From: JBMDXB01 sp048594975
Lineage (GTDB): Bacteria > Acidobacteriota > Vicinamibacteria > Vicinamibacterales > 2-12-FULL-66-21
Length of the DNA: 64,000 nt
Reading direction: 5' to 3'
NCBI GenBank assembly: GCA_048594975.1
Contig: JBMDXQ010000141.1
Coordinates: forward strand, 113,703 to 177,702
This document shows positions 16,674 to 24,671 of the stretch, piece by piece; the first letter of the stretch is position 1; each line of letters opens with the position of its first letter. The position numbers and the translations under genes are program-made. Under the pieces are notes generated by a model, which had not been told where the DNA came from, did no database searches, and saw only the letters and a program-made list of their open reading frames with translations.

Positions 16674-18121
16674 TGGATCCGGCCACCGCCGGGGAGATAC
16701 GGGACGCGGTCGCCGCCGGGCAGGTGGCGGCCACGCAGGTGTGCCGGGCGGCGCTCGACCGCATCGCGCGCACCGACGCGGGGCTCCACGCGTTCCACAC
16801 CGTGGCCGCCGAGGCTGCGCTGGCGCGCGCGGCCGACATCGATCGCCGCCGCACCGAGCTCGCGCGGTTGCCGCTGCTCGGCGTCCCTGTGGCAGTCAAG
16901 GACAACATCTGCACCCGCGGCATCCTGACGACTGCCGGCTCCCGGATTCTCGCCGACTACGTCCCGCCGTACGATGCCGGAGTCGTCGAACGCCTCTACG
17001 CAGCCGGCGCGGTCATCATCGGCAAAACGAATTGCGACGAGTTCGCGATGGGCTCGTCGACGGAGAACTCCGCATTCGGCATCACGCGCAATCCGTGGGC
17101 GCCGGACCGTGTCCCGGGCGGATCGAGCGGTGGCTCGGCCGCGGCGGTTGCCGCCCGCCAGGTGCCGCTGGCGCTCGGCTCGGACACCGGCGGCTCGATC
17201 CGCCAGCCCGCCGCGCTCTGCGGCGTGGTCGGCCTCAAGCCCACCTACGGCACCGTCTCGCGCTACGGCCTGATCGCCTTCGCGTCGTCGCTCGACCAGA
17301 TCGGACCGATCGCCACGAACGTCGCGGACGCGGCGCTCGCGCTGTCGGTGATCGCCGGCCACGACCCGCGCGATTCCACGTCGCTGCAGCTGCACGGCGC
17401 CGCGACGGCCGACGATTGGGGACTGCAGGGGTTGCGCGTCGGCGTGCCGCGGTCCTTGCTGGGCGAGGGCCTGGATGCAGAGGTCGCCGACGGCTTCGAC
17501 GCGGCGATTGCCCTCATGGCCTGGCAGGGCGCCGAGATCGCGGAGGTCGCGCTCCCGCACAGCGCGCACGCGATCCCGGTCTACTACCTGGTCGCGACCG
17601 CGGAGGCGAGCTCGAACCTGGCGCGCTATGACGGCGTGCGCTACGGGTTCCGCGCGAAAGACTCGGGCGGGACTCTCGGGGAGATGTACGACCGCACCCG
17701 CGATCAGGGGTTCGGCGCGGAGGTGAAGCGGCGGATCATCCTCGGCACGTACGTGCTGAGTGCCGGGTACAAGGATGCCTACTATCTCAAGGCACAGCAG
17801 GTGAGGACGCTCATCCGTCGCGACTACGATGCCGCGTTCGAGCGCGTCGACGTCATCGCGATGCCGACCAGCCCGACCGCGGCGTTTCCCCTCGGCGAGC
17901 GCGTCGCCGATCCGGTGCGCATGTACCTGGCGGACGTGTTCACGGTGAGCGCGAACCTGGCGGGCGTGCCCGCGATCTCGGTGCCGTGCGGTCTGACCTC
18001 GGGGCGGCTGCCGATCGGCCTGCAGCTGACCGGGCAGCAGCGTGGCGAAGCGACGCTGCTGCGGGCGGCGGCGGCGTACGAGCGCCTCGCGCCCGCTATC
18101 GGCGCGCCGACAACGGTTTGA
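16673..18121 (+). CDS. gatA: Aspartyl/glutamyl-tRNA amidotransferase subunit A
   Basis: The amidase subunit, about 482 residues. It releases ammonia from glutamine and passes it to GatB for tRNA transamidation. The amidase-signature catalytic triad is intact: Lys in VAVKDNIC, cis-Ser in GSSGGSAAAV, and nucleophilic Ser in SDTGGSIRQPA. The GLKPTYG and TTAGS motifs are also present. An in-frame GTG at 16670 is an alternative start; the ATG at 16673 fits the TGATG coupling with gatC. The 3' end overlaps convergent surE by 26 bases. Confidence 0.96.
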   Translation: MDPATAGEIRDAVAAGQVAATQVCRAALDRIARTDAGLHAFHTVAAEAALARAADIDRRRTELARLPLLGVPVAVKDNICTRGILTTAGSRILADYVPPYDAGVVERLYAAGAVIIGKTNCDEFAMGSSTENSAFGITRNPWAPDRVPGGSSGGSAAAVAARQVPLALGSDTGGSIRQPAALCGVVGLKPTYGTVSRYGLIAFASSLDQIGPIATNVADAALALSVIAGHDPRDSTSLQLHGAATADDWGLQGLRVGVPRSLLGEGLDAEVADGFDAAIALMAWQGAEIAEVALPHSAHAIPVYYLVATAEASSNLARYDGVRYGFRAKDSGGTLGEMYDRTRDQGFGAEVKRRIILGTYVLSAGYKDAYYLKAQQVRTLIRRDYDAAFERVDVIAMPTSPTAAFPLGERVADPVRMYLADVFTVSANLAGVPAISVPCGLTSGRLPIGLQLTGQQRGEATLLRAAAAYERLAPAIGAPTTV

Positions 18122-18962
18122 GACGGGCCGCCGTCTCCGCGTCGTACTCCAGCACCTTCATCGGCGTCACCGACACGAAGCCCTGGGTGAAGGCCCACAC
18201 GTCGCTGCCCTCCGGGCCACTGCCCCCTTCCTCGTACATGTTCCAGTACAGCGTGCGCCCGTCAGGGTGCGTCTGCTCGGCGAAGCGCTCGGTGCCGCCG
18301 CTCGTCCTCGCCTGCGCGGTGATCATCAGGCCCTTGAGCGCCTGCCCGGTTGCCGCCGGAACGTTGACGTTCAGGAAGACGCCGGGCGGCAGCCCGTGCT
18401 CCTTCACATAGCGTGCGACGCGGAGCGTCGCCTCGGCAGCGGCCGAATAGTCCGTCGCCGGCATCGCGAGCGAGGACGCGATTGCCGGGATGCCCTGGCT
18501 GGCCGCTTCGCGCGCTGCGCCCACGGTGCCGGAGACATACGCGGCCAGCCCGAGGTTCGCGCCGCGATTGATGCCTGACACGACGAGGTGCGGCTTCTCC
18601 TCGACGATGTTCGCCAGCGCCACTTTCACGGTGCTCGCAGGCGTCGCCGTCAGGCTCGTGGCCTTCAGTCCGCCCGCGAGGACCACTTCGTCGCGGACGA
18701 TCGGCTCGTAGATGGTTATCGAGTGCCCCGTGCCGCTCTGGTTCTGCGCCGGCGCCACGATCGTCACCTCGCCCAGCTCCTGCAGCGCCTGCGCGACGGC
18801 GAGAATCCCGGGCGCGCGCACTCCGTCGTCGTTCGACACCAGGATGCGGTACGCCGCGCCGGAGGGCGCCTGCGCCGGCAGGACAGCGGGCGCGCACGCC
18901 AGGCCGGCGGCGATGGCAAGAACGGAGAGTGGCAGGTGAAGGAACGAGCGGCGCGTGATCAT
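18096..18962 (-). CDS. surE: SurE-family 5'-nucleotidase with a Tat-type signal peptide
   Basis: A SurE nucleotidase/phosphatase of about 288 residues. The metal site NDDG lies in YRILVSNDDGVRAPG, followed by SGTGHSIT and SGINRGANLG. Most SurE proteins begin directly at ILVSNDDG and are cytoplasmic. This one has about 40 extra residues with TRRSFLHL, a twin-arginine motif, then a hydrophobic stretch ending near LPAQA. Export through Tat would place it in the periplasm. The ATG at 18962 is chosen over 18971 because TAGCAT lies exactly seven bases upstream, matching other leaderless starts here. Confidence 0.9.
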   Translation of the reverse strand: MITRRSFLHLPLSVLAIAAGLACAPAVLPAQAPSGAAYRILVSNDDGVRAPGILAVAQALQELGEVTIVAPAQNQSGTGHSITIYEPIVRDEVVLAGGLKATSLTATPASTVKVALANIVEEKPHLVVSGINRGANLGLAAYVSGTVGAAREAASQGIPAIASSLAMPATDYSAAAEATLRVARYVKEHGLPPGVFLNVNVPAATGQALKGLMITAQARTSGGTERFAEQTHPDGRTLYWNMYEEGGSGPEGSDVWAFTQGFVSVTPMKVLEYDAETAARLKPLSARR

Positions 18963-19002
18963 GCGCCGCATGCTAGCACGCGGAACGCGGGCGGTCCGGA
19001 GA

Positions 19003-19335
19003 TCAGGCCGCGGCCGGCCGCATTGCGCGGACGATCACCCACGCCAGCGCCGCGAGAAGCGCAAGCGGCAGCAACGGTGCGAGGACCGCGGCGATGAACG
19101 CGATCAGACCGACCACGGCAGCGAGGACGATCAAGGGCGCCATGGCCGCGAGCAGCACGCCGCCGAGCACGAGCTTCAGAAACAGGAGCGGAAGCAGGAC
19201 CACGGCGAGCAGCAGCCGGACGGGCAGCAGCACGACCCACAGCACGGCTTTGAGGAGGATTCCGACGAGCGCCAGGACGGCGCCGATGAAGAGAACGGCG
19301 ATGAACAGAACCGCGATGGCCGCCAGCAGTTCCAT
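19003..19335 (-). CDS. Small very hydrophobic membrane protein (110 aa)
   Basis: A 110-residue protein that is almost entirely Leu, Val, Ala and Ile, with three to four predicted transmembrane helices and very few charged residues. It has no recognised family motif. GGGGAG lies about eight bases before the ATG. It is last in the hsp20-rpoZ direction, 68 bases after the previous gene, so may be co-transcribed with the stress cluster. Function unknown. Confidence 0.6.
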   Translation of the reverse strand: MELLAAIAVLFIAVLFIGAVLALVGILLKAVLWVVLLPVRLLLAVVLLPLLFLKLVLGGVLLAAMAPLIVLAAVVGLIAFIAAVLAPLLPLALLAALAWVIVRAMRPAAA

Positions 19336-19403
19336 GGCTCACTCCCCGTCCACGCTGCCCTTCCCGCCGCGACGGGAGCCAGAGCACGCGACGCGGTGGG
19401 CCC

Positions 19404-19670
19404 TCAAACGGACTTACGTGCGCGCGCTTCCAGGAGTTCCGGGGTGTGCAGCTGGTCGACCCGCCCGCGGGGCGCGTCCGGCGGCAGAAACGTCTGCCGC
19501 TCCCCGAGCAGCTCGTCGAGGCCGCGGACGGTCGGCGTGTGCCGCCCGCTCGGGCGGAGTTTCGACCACGTGAGCAACACGCAGACACCGATGAAGAGCG
19601 TCAGTATGGCGACGGCCGCGACGACGATGCCCTGCAGGGTTCCGAGCGCGCCGGGTGTGATCTCGGTCAC
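19404..19670 (-). CDS. Single-pass membrane protein (88 aa)
   Basis: An 88-residue protein with one helix at residues about 15-35 (VVAAVAILTLFIGVCVLL) and a hydrophilic C-terminal tail containing RGLDELLGERQTFLPPDA. Translation starts at GTG with GAGG five bases upstream. It begins seven bases after the rpoZ stop, so it is very likely in the same operon. I do not recognise it; no function is assigned. Confidence 0.65.
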   Translation of the reverse strand: MTEITPGALGTLQGIVVAAVAILTLFIGVCVLLTWSKLRPSGRHTPTVRGLDELLGERQTFLPPDAPRGRVDQLHTPELLEARARKSV

Positions 19671-19677
19671 GATGACC

Positions 19678-19953
19678 TCACGCCGAGCCGCCCGAGGACG
19701 CCGCCTCCGGCGTCGCGGGCAGGATGTACTGGATGACGCCCTGCCGCACTTCTTCCATGGCGATGCGTTCGAGCTTGTGCGGCCCGCCCGACGGCCCCGA
19801 GCGCTCGAGCCGCGGCAGCGCGCCGCGGCGCAGCTGCTTGGCGCGCTGCGCCGCCACGTCCACGAAGAGAAACCGGCTCGTGATCGGAGCCGCCGGCTCG
19901 CGCGACGGGTCGTCCGCCACGTCCGGTGCGAACGTTTCGACGTTCTGGACCAT
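19678..19953 (-). CDS. rpoZ: DNA-directed RNA polymerase omega subunit
   Basis: A 91-residue protein with the omega signature: SRFLFVDVAAQRAKQLRRGA followed, after a Pro/Gly-rich linker, by HKLERIAMEEVRQGVIQY. Omega wraps the C-terminal part of beta-prime and aids polymerase assembly. The ATG at 19953 is preferred over 19962 because TAGAAT (19961-19966 on the minus strand) lies seven bases before it. That hexamer overlaps the stop region of the upstream hsp20 gene, so rpoZ may have its own leaderless transcript as well as readthrough from the heat-shock gene. Usual rpoZ partners (gmk, coaBC) are absent. Confidence 0.85.
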   Translation of the reverse strand: MVQNVETFAPDVADDPSREPAAPITSRFLFVDVAAQRAKQLRRGALPRLERSGPSGGPHKLERIAMEEVRQGVIQYILPATPEAASSGGSA

Positions 19954-19963
19954 GCCCGCCATT

Positions 19964-20407
19964 CTAAGTTATCGCGACCTGGATCTGACGCTCCGGCTCG
20001 GTCCGGCGCAACGGCACACGGACGAGGAGCACGCCGTCACAATACTCGGCGCGTGCGGCGGACACCGCCACGTCGGCCGGCAGCGTGAACGAGCGGGTGA
20101 AGACGCCGTGCTGACGCTCGGCCCGCTGGTAGGCATCGTCGAGAACGCCTTCCTCGCGCCGCCGCTCACCCCGGATGGTCAGCGTGGACTGATCGATCAA
20201 CAGGTCGATGTCCTCACGCCGCACTCCCGGAAGCTCCGCCTTCAGCACGATGTCCCCATTCGCCGCCTGGTACACGTCGACCGGCGGCGTCCAGCCGCGG
20301 CTCGCCACGCCCTCGGATGTCTGCTCGTGGACGGCGGCCCAGGCCCGGTTCATCCGTTCCTGCATCAACCCCAGCTCACGCATCAACTGCAAAGGCGTGC
20401 ACGGCAT
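19964..20407 (-). CDS. Small heat shock protein, Hsp20/alpha-crystallin family
   Basis: A 147-residue sHSP that would hold unfolding proteins in a refoldable state. The alpha-crystallin domain runs from about residue 40 (WTPPVDVYQAANGDIVLKAELPG, quoted in part) through ELPGVRREDIDLLID, LTIRGERR and FTRSFTLPADV to DGVLLVRVPL. A strong Shine-Dalgarno (AAGGAGGG) sits six bases before the ATG at 20407. It is downstream of a second Hsp20 gene, separated by 124 bases holding a stem-loop, and one base upstream of the first possible rpoZ ATG. Confidence 0.93.
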   Translation of the reverse strand: MPCTPLQLMRELGLMQERMNRAWAAVHEQTSEGVASRGWTPPVDVYQAANGDIVLKAELPGVRREDIDLLIDQSTLTIRGERRREEGVLDDAYQRAERQHGVFTRSFTLPADVAVSAARAEYCDGVLLVRVPLRRTEPERQIQVAIT

Positions 20408-20481
20408 GAGGCCCTCCTTTATCTGATAACTGATGTCTATCTGGTGTCCTTCAGTGTCGGTCGGTGCGGGCAGGTTGAGGG

Positions 20482-20503
20482 GCCGGCGGCCAGGACCGCC
20501 GGC
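20482..20503 (-). terminator. GC-rich stem-loop between the two hsp20 genes
   Basis: Perfect inverted repeat GCCGGCGG / CCGCCGGC with a six-base loop (20490-20495). It lies 29 bases after the stop of the upstream hsp20. No run of T follows on the minus strand, so it may be an attenuator or an RNA end-protecting hairpin that lowers expression of the second gene rather than a full terminator. Confidence 0.5.
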
Positions 20504-20531
20504 GTCGCCCCGTCCCTGTCGCGAGCCCGCG

Positions 20532-20966
20532 TTACTCCCCGATCGCGATCTGCTGCGGACGCGCCTCTTCACGCTGCGGCAGCCGGACCGTCAGCACGCC
20601 ATCCTTGAACGCGGCGCTGATGCGCGACGTGTCGATCGTCGCCGGGATGGTGAACGAACGGCTGAACGTCCCGTAGAACCGCTCCATGCGCTGGTAGTTC
20701 TCGCGCGTGGTCTCGCTCTCGAACTTGCGCTCGCCCTTGAGCGTCAGCACGTTGTTCTCGAAGGTGACGCTGATGTCCTCCTTCTTGACGTCCGGCAGAT
20801 CGGCCTTGATGACCACGTCGTGGTTGGCCGTCGTGTAGATGTCGACCGCCGGCGTCCAGCAGCGCGACAGGTTCTCTTCCCCCCACAGGTCCGAGAACAT
20901 CCGGTTCAAGCGATCGATTTCCATCGAGGCCAGCTCACGGGTGGGGTCCCAACGAACGAGTGCCAT
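20532..20966 (-). CDS. Small heat shock protein, Hsp20 family (first gene of cluster)
   Basis: A 144-residue class A-type bacterial sHSP. The N-terminus MALVRWDPTRELASMEIDRLN is the classical form of IbpA/Hsp17-like proteins. The alpha-crystallin domain has DIYTTANHDVVIKADLPDVKKED, LTLKGERKFE, FSRSFTIPATID, and the closing DGVLTVRLP (each quoted in part). AGGAGG lies eight bases before the ATG. A sigma-70-like promoter and a structured 53-base leader lie upstream (20967-21055). It heads the operon with the second Hsp20, rpoZ and two membrane proteins. Confidence 0.95.
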   Translation of the reverse strand: MALVRWDPTRELASMEIDRLNRMFSDLWGEENLSRCWTPAVDIYTTANHDVVIKADLPDVKKEDISVTFENNVLTLKGERKFESETTRENYQRMERFYGTFSRSFTIPATIDTSRISAAFKDGVLTVRLPQREEARPQQIAIGE

Positions 20967-20988
20967 GGTTTAAACCTCCTGATCAGCA

Positions 20989-21009
20989 ACCGGGTCAACA
21001 ACGCCCGGT
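20989..21009 (-). promoter_or_regulatory. Hairpin in the hsp20 5' leader
   Basis: Inverted repeat ACCGGG / CCCGGT with a nine-base loop, in the leader of the first hsp20 gene. Closer to the start, the palindrome GGTTTAAACC overlaps the end of the Shine-Dalgarno and stops at the ATG. These could fold into an RNA thermometer, but the second stem is only three pairs with a four-base loop. Confidence 0.4.
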
Positions 21010-21025
21010 AGGTTGTTCAGGAGAT

Positions 21026-21055
21026 AGCATACGCAATGATATTAGCGCGTGTCAA
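21026..21055 (-). promoter_or_regulatory. Sigma-70-type promoter of the hsp20 operon
   Basis: On the minus strand TTGACA (21050-21055), an 18-base spacer and TATGCT (21026-21031). The surrounding 90 bases are markedly AT-rich against the G+C-rich background. Start of transcription would be near 21019, giving a leader of about 53 bases. No CIRCE element is visible. Confidence 0.7.
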
Positions 21056-21090
21056 GCATGTAACATGAGCGTTTATGACTAATATTATGC

Positions 21091-21939
21091 CTACCGCCAT
21101 AACGCTGCATCCGGCACATCGGCTGATTGGATGACTCCTCCTTCCGTCACCACGGCGGCGACATAGCTGAACGGCACCAGCTCGAAATAGGGGTTCTTCA
21201 CCTGGATGCCTGGTCCCGGATCCCGCCAGACTTCGTAGGGGCTCCCGCCCCTCAGGGTCAACGTGCGAAAGACGTCGCCGGGCAGGATCTTCTCCCGTCC
21301 GGCGAGCACGTAGGCCGGCACGCCCGACGAGGTCGCAAGCGCGCAGAGCGCCCCCGTCCCGACCTTGTTGATGAAGGCGCCGTCGCCGAGCGCGTCGGCC
21401 CCCACCAGCACCGCGTCGGCGGACGGAACCACTGCCGAGATGGCGGCGTCGCCGTAGAAATCCACCGGAATATGCGTGTCGGCCAGCCCCCGCGCCAGGT
21501 CTCGCCCCTCCTTCGCCGGCCGGCTCTCGGCGCACGACACCAGGAGCGCGTGGTCGCGGGCCGCGAGGCGGATCGCCTCCTCGACCGGCCGGCTCTTCGA
21601 GCAGGTGACGATGTGGAGGGGCCCGGTCCGGGAGGACCGCAGTGCGAGCAGAGCGACCGCATGCCGCGCGATCTGGGCAGGCGCCCGTTCGGTGCGGGTC
21701 GCGAACCCGTCGATCGCAGCGGACGGATCCGCCGCGGCCACTGCCAGGGCGGCCGCGGTGCGCAGGCCCGCCATCGCCGGCTGGGCGCGGACCAGCTCGT
21801 TGGCGGCCGCCGCCAACGCGTCGGGGCCCGCCTCGGCGGCCGCGCGCAGCAGTTGGAGCCCGCGGCCCAGCACCTCCGTGGCGCTCGACCGCGCGTCCGA
21901 CGCAATGGCCCGTATCTCCCGGCGGAGCCTGGCATCCAT
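21091..21939 (-). CDS. eIF-2B alpha/beta/delta-like protein (sugar-phosphate isomerase family)
   Basis: A 282-residue protein of the eIF2B/MtnA/ribose-1,5-bisphosphate isomerase superfamily. Signatures are TCSKSRPVEEAI, VSCAESRPAKEGRDLA, the catalytic-region VPSADAVLVGADAL, GAFINKVGTGALCALA, and VPAYVLAGREKILP, with KNPYFELVPF near the end. In bacteria such proteins isomerise phosphorylated sugars (methylthioribose-1-P or ribose-1,5-bisP). Which substrate applies here cannot be told from sequence. It lies between heat-shock genes and diverges from a third Hsp20 with overlapping -10 elements. Confidence 0.8.
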   Translation of the reverse strand: MDARLRREIRAIASDARSSATEVLGRGLQLLRAAAEAGPDALAAAANELVRAQPAMAGLRTAAALAVAAADPSAAIDGFATRTERAPAQIARHAVALLALRSSRTGPLHIVTCSKSRPVEEAIRLAARDHALLVSCAESRPAKEGRDLARGLADTHIPVDFYGDAAISAVVPSADAVLVGADALGDGAFINKVGTGALCALATSSGVPAYVLAGREKILPGDVFRTLTLRGGSPYEVWRDPGPGIQVKNPYFELVPFSYVAAVVTEGGVIQSADVPDAALWR

Positions 21940-21948
21940 GACAGTTGC

Positions 21949-21955
21949 TAGAATA
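21949..21955. promoter_or_regulatory. Overlapping -10 elements of divergent promoters
   Basis: TAGAATA reads TAGAAT on the plus strand (21949-21954), seven bases before the GTG of the hsp20-like gene at 21962. It reads TATTCT on the minus strand (21950-21955), ten bases before the ATG at 21939. Two polymerases could not occupy it together, so the genes may be mutually exclusive. Confidence 0.6.
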
Positions 21956-21961
21956 CGCGTT

Positions 21962-22396
21962 GTGGCTCGCATCATCCTCGAACGGCGCGATCTCGGCGAG
22001 GAGGCCAGCCGCCTTTTCGATATCCTCGAGCGCGAGCATCCGGGCGGGCTCGCCGGCGAATGCGTACCGCCGCTCGACGTCGTCGAGACGGAGCGCACGG
22101 TCGAGATCATCATGGATCTGCCCGGCGTCGCCGCCGGCGACGTGCAGGTGGTCTACGGCCGCGGAGTCCTCGTGATCGGCGGCCGCAAGCTGCCGCCGGG
22201 GTGTGAGCACGGTGATGCGGCGTTCCACTTGGCCGAGCGGGCGTTCGGCGGCTTCGCCCGCGCGGTTCGCCTGAACGGGGCGTTCGATGCCGGCCGGGCG
22301 TCGGCCACGCTTGCCGGCGGCGAGCTCCGCATCGTGCTGCCGCGCATCGAGGAGCGCCGCGGCCGCGAGCTGCGCATCCCCGTGACCGCGCGGTAA
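21962..22396 (+). CDS. Divergent Hsp20-like protein
   Basis: A 144-residue alpha-crystallin-domain protein, third sHSP in 2.5 kb. The core is recognisable: PPLDVVETERTVEIIMDLPGV, VLVIGGRKLPPGC, and AFGGFARAVRLNGAFD, then GELRIVLPRI (each in part). It differs from the other two in a longer N-terminus and an unusual Cys-containing L/G segment. Start is GTG with TAGAAT seven bases upstream; no ATG is available in frame. One base separates it from the ymdB-like gene downstream, so they are co-transcribed. Confidence 0.82.
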   Translation: MARIILERRDLGEEASRLFDILEREHPGGLAGECVPPLDVVETERTVEIIMDLPGVAAGDVQVVYGRGVLVIGGRKLPPGCEHGDAAFHLAERAFGGFARAVRLNGAFDAGRASATLAGGELRIVLPRIEERRGRELRIPVTAR

Positions 22397-22397
22397 G

Positions 22398-23219
22398 ATG
22401 CGCATCCTTTTCATCGGCGACATCTTCGGCCGGCCGGGCCGCGAGGTGGCGCGCCGCGCCATTCCCGCGCTCGTCGAGCGGCACGCTCTCGATCTCGTGA
22501 TCGCCAACGTCGAGAACTCCGCCGCCGGGTTCGGCGTCACGGGGGACATCGCCGGCACCATCCTCGGCTACGGTGTCGACGTGATGACGACGGGCAACCA
22601 CGTCTGGGACAAGAAAGAGGTCCTGGACTACATCCCGCGCGAGCCGAGGTTGCTGCGGCCCGCCAACTACCCGGCCGGCGTCCCCGGGCGCGGGAGCCTC
22701 GTGGCGCGCACCCGTACCGGCGAGCCAGTGGGCGTCGTCAACGTCATGGGACGCGTGTTCATGTCGCCGCTCGACGACCCGTTCGCCGTCGCGCTCCGCG
22801 AAATCGAGGCGTTGCGCGCGAAAGCGCGCGTGCTGATCGTGGACTTCCACGCGGAAGCGACCTCCGAGAAGCTGGCTATGGGCTTCCATCTCGACGGACG
22901 GGTCACGGCGGTGTTCGGCACGCACACGCATGTGCAGACTGCCGACGATCGGATCCTGCCGAAGGGGACGGCGTACATCACCGACGTCGGGATGACCGGG
23001 CCGCACGAGTCGATCATCGGCGTGGCGGTCGACGCCGCGCTGGGACGCTTCCTCAACGCGATGCCCGCGAAGTTCGAGCCCGCGACCGGCCCCGGCCGCC
23101 TCAACGCGGTCATCGTGACCGCCGATCCGGGCAGCGGGCGGGCGCTCGCACTCGAACGCCTCAACCTCTCCGCCGCGGAGGTGGAGGCGCTTCACGACGG
23201 CGCGGTGCGCGCGCGATGA
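22398..23219 (+). CDS. ymdB: YmdB-family metallophosphoesterase (TIGR00282)
   Basis: A 273-residue calcineurin-like phosphoesterase. Metal-binding motifs are GDIFGRPGR at the start, NVENSAAGFG, TGNHVWDKKE, DFHAEATSEK and GTHTHVQTAD; the last contains the metal-binding His pair. Bacillus YmdB hydrolyses 2',3'-cyclic nucleotides and affects RNase Y-linked gene expression. In Bacillus it neighbours rny; here rny is about 20 kb away. Coupled to xseA by an ATGA overlap. Confidence 0.92.
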   Translation: MRILFIGDIFGRPGREVARRAIPALVERHALDLVIANVENSAAGFGVTGDIAGTILGYGVDVMTTGNHVWDKKEVLDYIPREPRLLRPANYPAGVPGRGSLVARTRTGEPVGVVNVMGRVFMSPLDDPFAVALREIEALRAKARVLIVDFHAEATSEKLAMGFHLDGRVTAVFGTHTHVQTADDRILPKGTAYITDVGMTGPHESIIGVAVDAALGRFLNAMPAKFEPATGPGRLNAVIVTADPGSGRALALERLNLSAAEVEALHDGAVRAR

Positions 23220-24670
23220 CCGGACCCTTCGACCTGTTCGATCAGCCGTTCGAGGAGGGTCCGCCCGAGCGCGACCGCGACGAGCCGGACCGGCAGCCGC
23301 CCGCCGCGCCGGAGCGCCACGTCTTCACCGTCTCGGCGCTCACCGAGGCGATCCGGGAGCTGTTCGAGTCCACCTTCGGCGACGTCTGGGTGGAGGGGGA
23401 GATCTCGAACTGCCGCGTGTGGAACACCGGCCATATGTACTTCACGCTCAAGGACGGCGCCGCGCAGATCAAGGCGGTGATGTTCCGATCGGCGGTGAGG
23501 TACCTGAAGTTCAGGCCGGAAGACGGCCTGCACGTCCTCGTCCGCGGCCGCATGGGGGTGTACGAGCCGAAGGGTGAGTACCAGATCGTCTGCGAGTACA
23601 TGGAACCGGCCGGCCTTGGCGCGCTGCAGCTCGCGTTCGAGCAGCTGAAGCGCAAGCTGCAGGCCGAAGGCCTCTTCGCCCGGGCGCGGAAGCGGCCGCT
23701 GCCGGCTCTGCCGCGCAAAATCGGCATCGTGACCTCGCTCGAGGGGGCGGTGCTCAGGGACGTCGTCAAGGTGCTGCGGCGCCGGCATCCCAATGCACAC
23801 CTGGTCATCCGGCCGACACGCGTACAGGGCGAGGGCGCCACGGGCGACATCGCGGAGGCGCTGCGCGCGATCGTCAGGGTGGCGGGCGTCGACGTCGTGA
23901 TCGTCGGCCGCGGGGGCGGATCGGCCGAGGATCTGCACGCGTTCAACCAGGAACCGGTCGCGCGCGCGATTGCCGCCTCGCCAGTGCCGGTGATTTCCGC
24001 GGTCGGGCACGAGGTCGACGTCACCATCGCGGACCTGGTGGCCGACGTCCGCGCGCCCACGCCGTCGGCCGCTGCCGAGATCGTGGTCGCGGCGAAGGAC
24101 GAGTTCTGCGCGCGAATCGATCGCCTCACCCACCGGCTGATGTCGGCGGCAGCGACCGGCCTGCAGCGGCGACGCGGCGCGGTGCACGCCCTGACCACGC
24201 GCCGCGGCCTGGCGGCGTGGCAAGCGCGGCTGGCGATGCGCGGCCGGCGCGCGGCAGAGCTTTCCCACCAGCTGCGTGATGTCGCAGTCGCGATCCTGTC
24301 GCGCCGGCAGCGCGCGTACGGCGATCTGAGGCTCCGCCTGGAGGCGCGCGATCTGCGCCGCCGCATGGCCGTCCTTCGCGGCCGGCTGGAGGGCGCGGAG
24401 GGACGGTTGCACGCGGGCGCCGAGCGCTCGCGGCACTGCGCGCACTCGACCTTCACGGCGATAGCCGGCCGGCTCGAGACGCTCAGTCCGCTCGCCGTGC
24501 TGGCGCGCGGGTACGCGGTGTGCTGGAATGCCGACCGCACGAGGATCGTCAGGAGGGCCGGCGCCGTCGCGGCCGGCGATCGTGTCAAGGTGACGCTGCA
24601 TGAAGGGGAGCTGGATTGTGACGTCGTTCGCGGTCACGCGGAACGGGAAGACGAACGCCTGACGCCGTAA
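23216..24670 (+). CDS. xseA: Exodeoxyribonuclease VII large subunit
   Basis: XseA, 484 residues, the catalytic subunit of the single-strand-specific exonuclease VII. An acidic N-terminal extension of about 30 residues precedes the OB-fold (VEGEISNCRVWNTGHMYFTLKD). The nuclease core has IGIVTSLEGAVLRDV, HLVIRPTRVQG, VIVGRGGGSAEDL and AVGHEVDVTIADLVADVRAPTPSAAAE (quoted in parts). A long coiled-coil follows, then LSPLAVLARGYAV. Overlaps ymdB by ATGA; xseB lies 84 bases downstream. Confidence 0.96.
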   Translation: MTGPFDLFDQPFEEGPPERDRDEPDRQPPAAPERHVFTVSALTEAIRELFESTFGDVWVEGEISNCRVWNTGHMYFTLKDGAAQIKAVMFRSAVRYLKFRPEDGLHVLVRGRMGVYEPKGEYQIVCEYMEPAGLGALQLAFEQLKRKLQAEGLFARARKRPLPALPRKIGIVTSLEGAVLRDVVKVLRRRHPNAHLVIRPTRVQGEGATGDIAEALRAIVRVAGVDVVIVGRGGGSAEDLHAFNQEPVARAIAASPVPVISAVGHEVDVTIADLVADVRAPTPSAAAEIVVAAKDEFCARIDRLTHRLMSAAATGLQRRRGAVHALTTRRGLAAWQARLAMRGRRAAELSHQLRDVAVAILSRRQRAYGDLRLRLEARDLRRRMAVLRGRLEGAEGRLHAGAERSRHCAHSTFTAIAGRLETLSPLAVLARGYAVCWNADRTRIVRRAGAVAAGDRVKVTLHEGELDCDVVRGHAEREDERLTP

Positions 24671-24671
24671 C

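Noticed and set aside
20967..21090. CIRCE operator for HrcA in the hsp20 promoter
   Set aside because: No TTAGCACTC/GAGTGCTAA pair is present; only unrelated inverted repeats.
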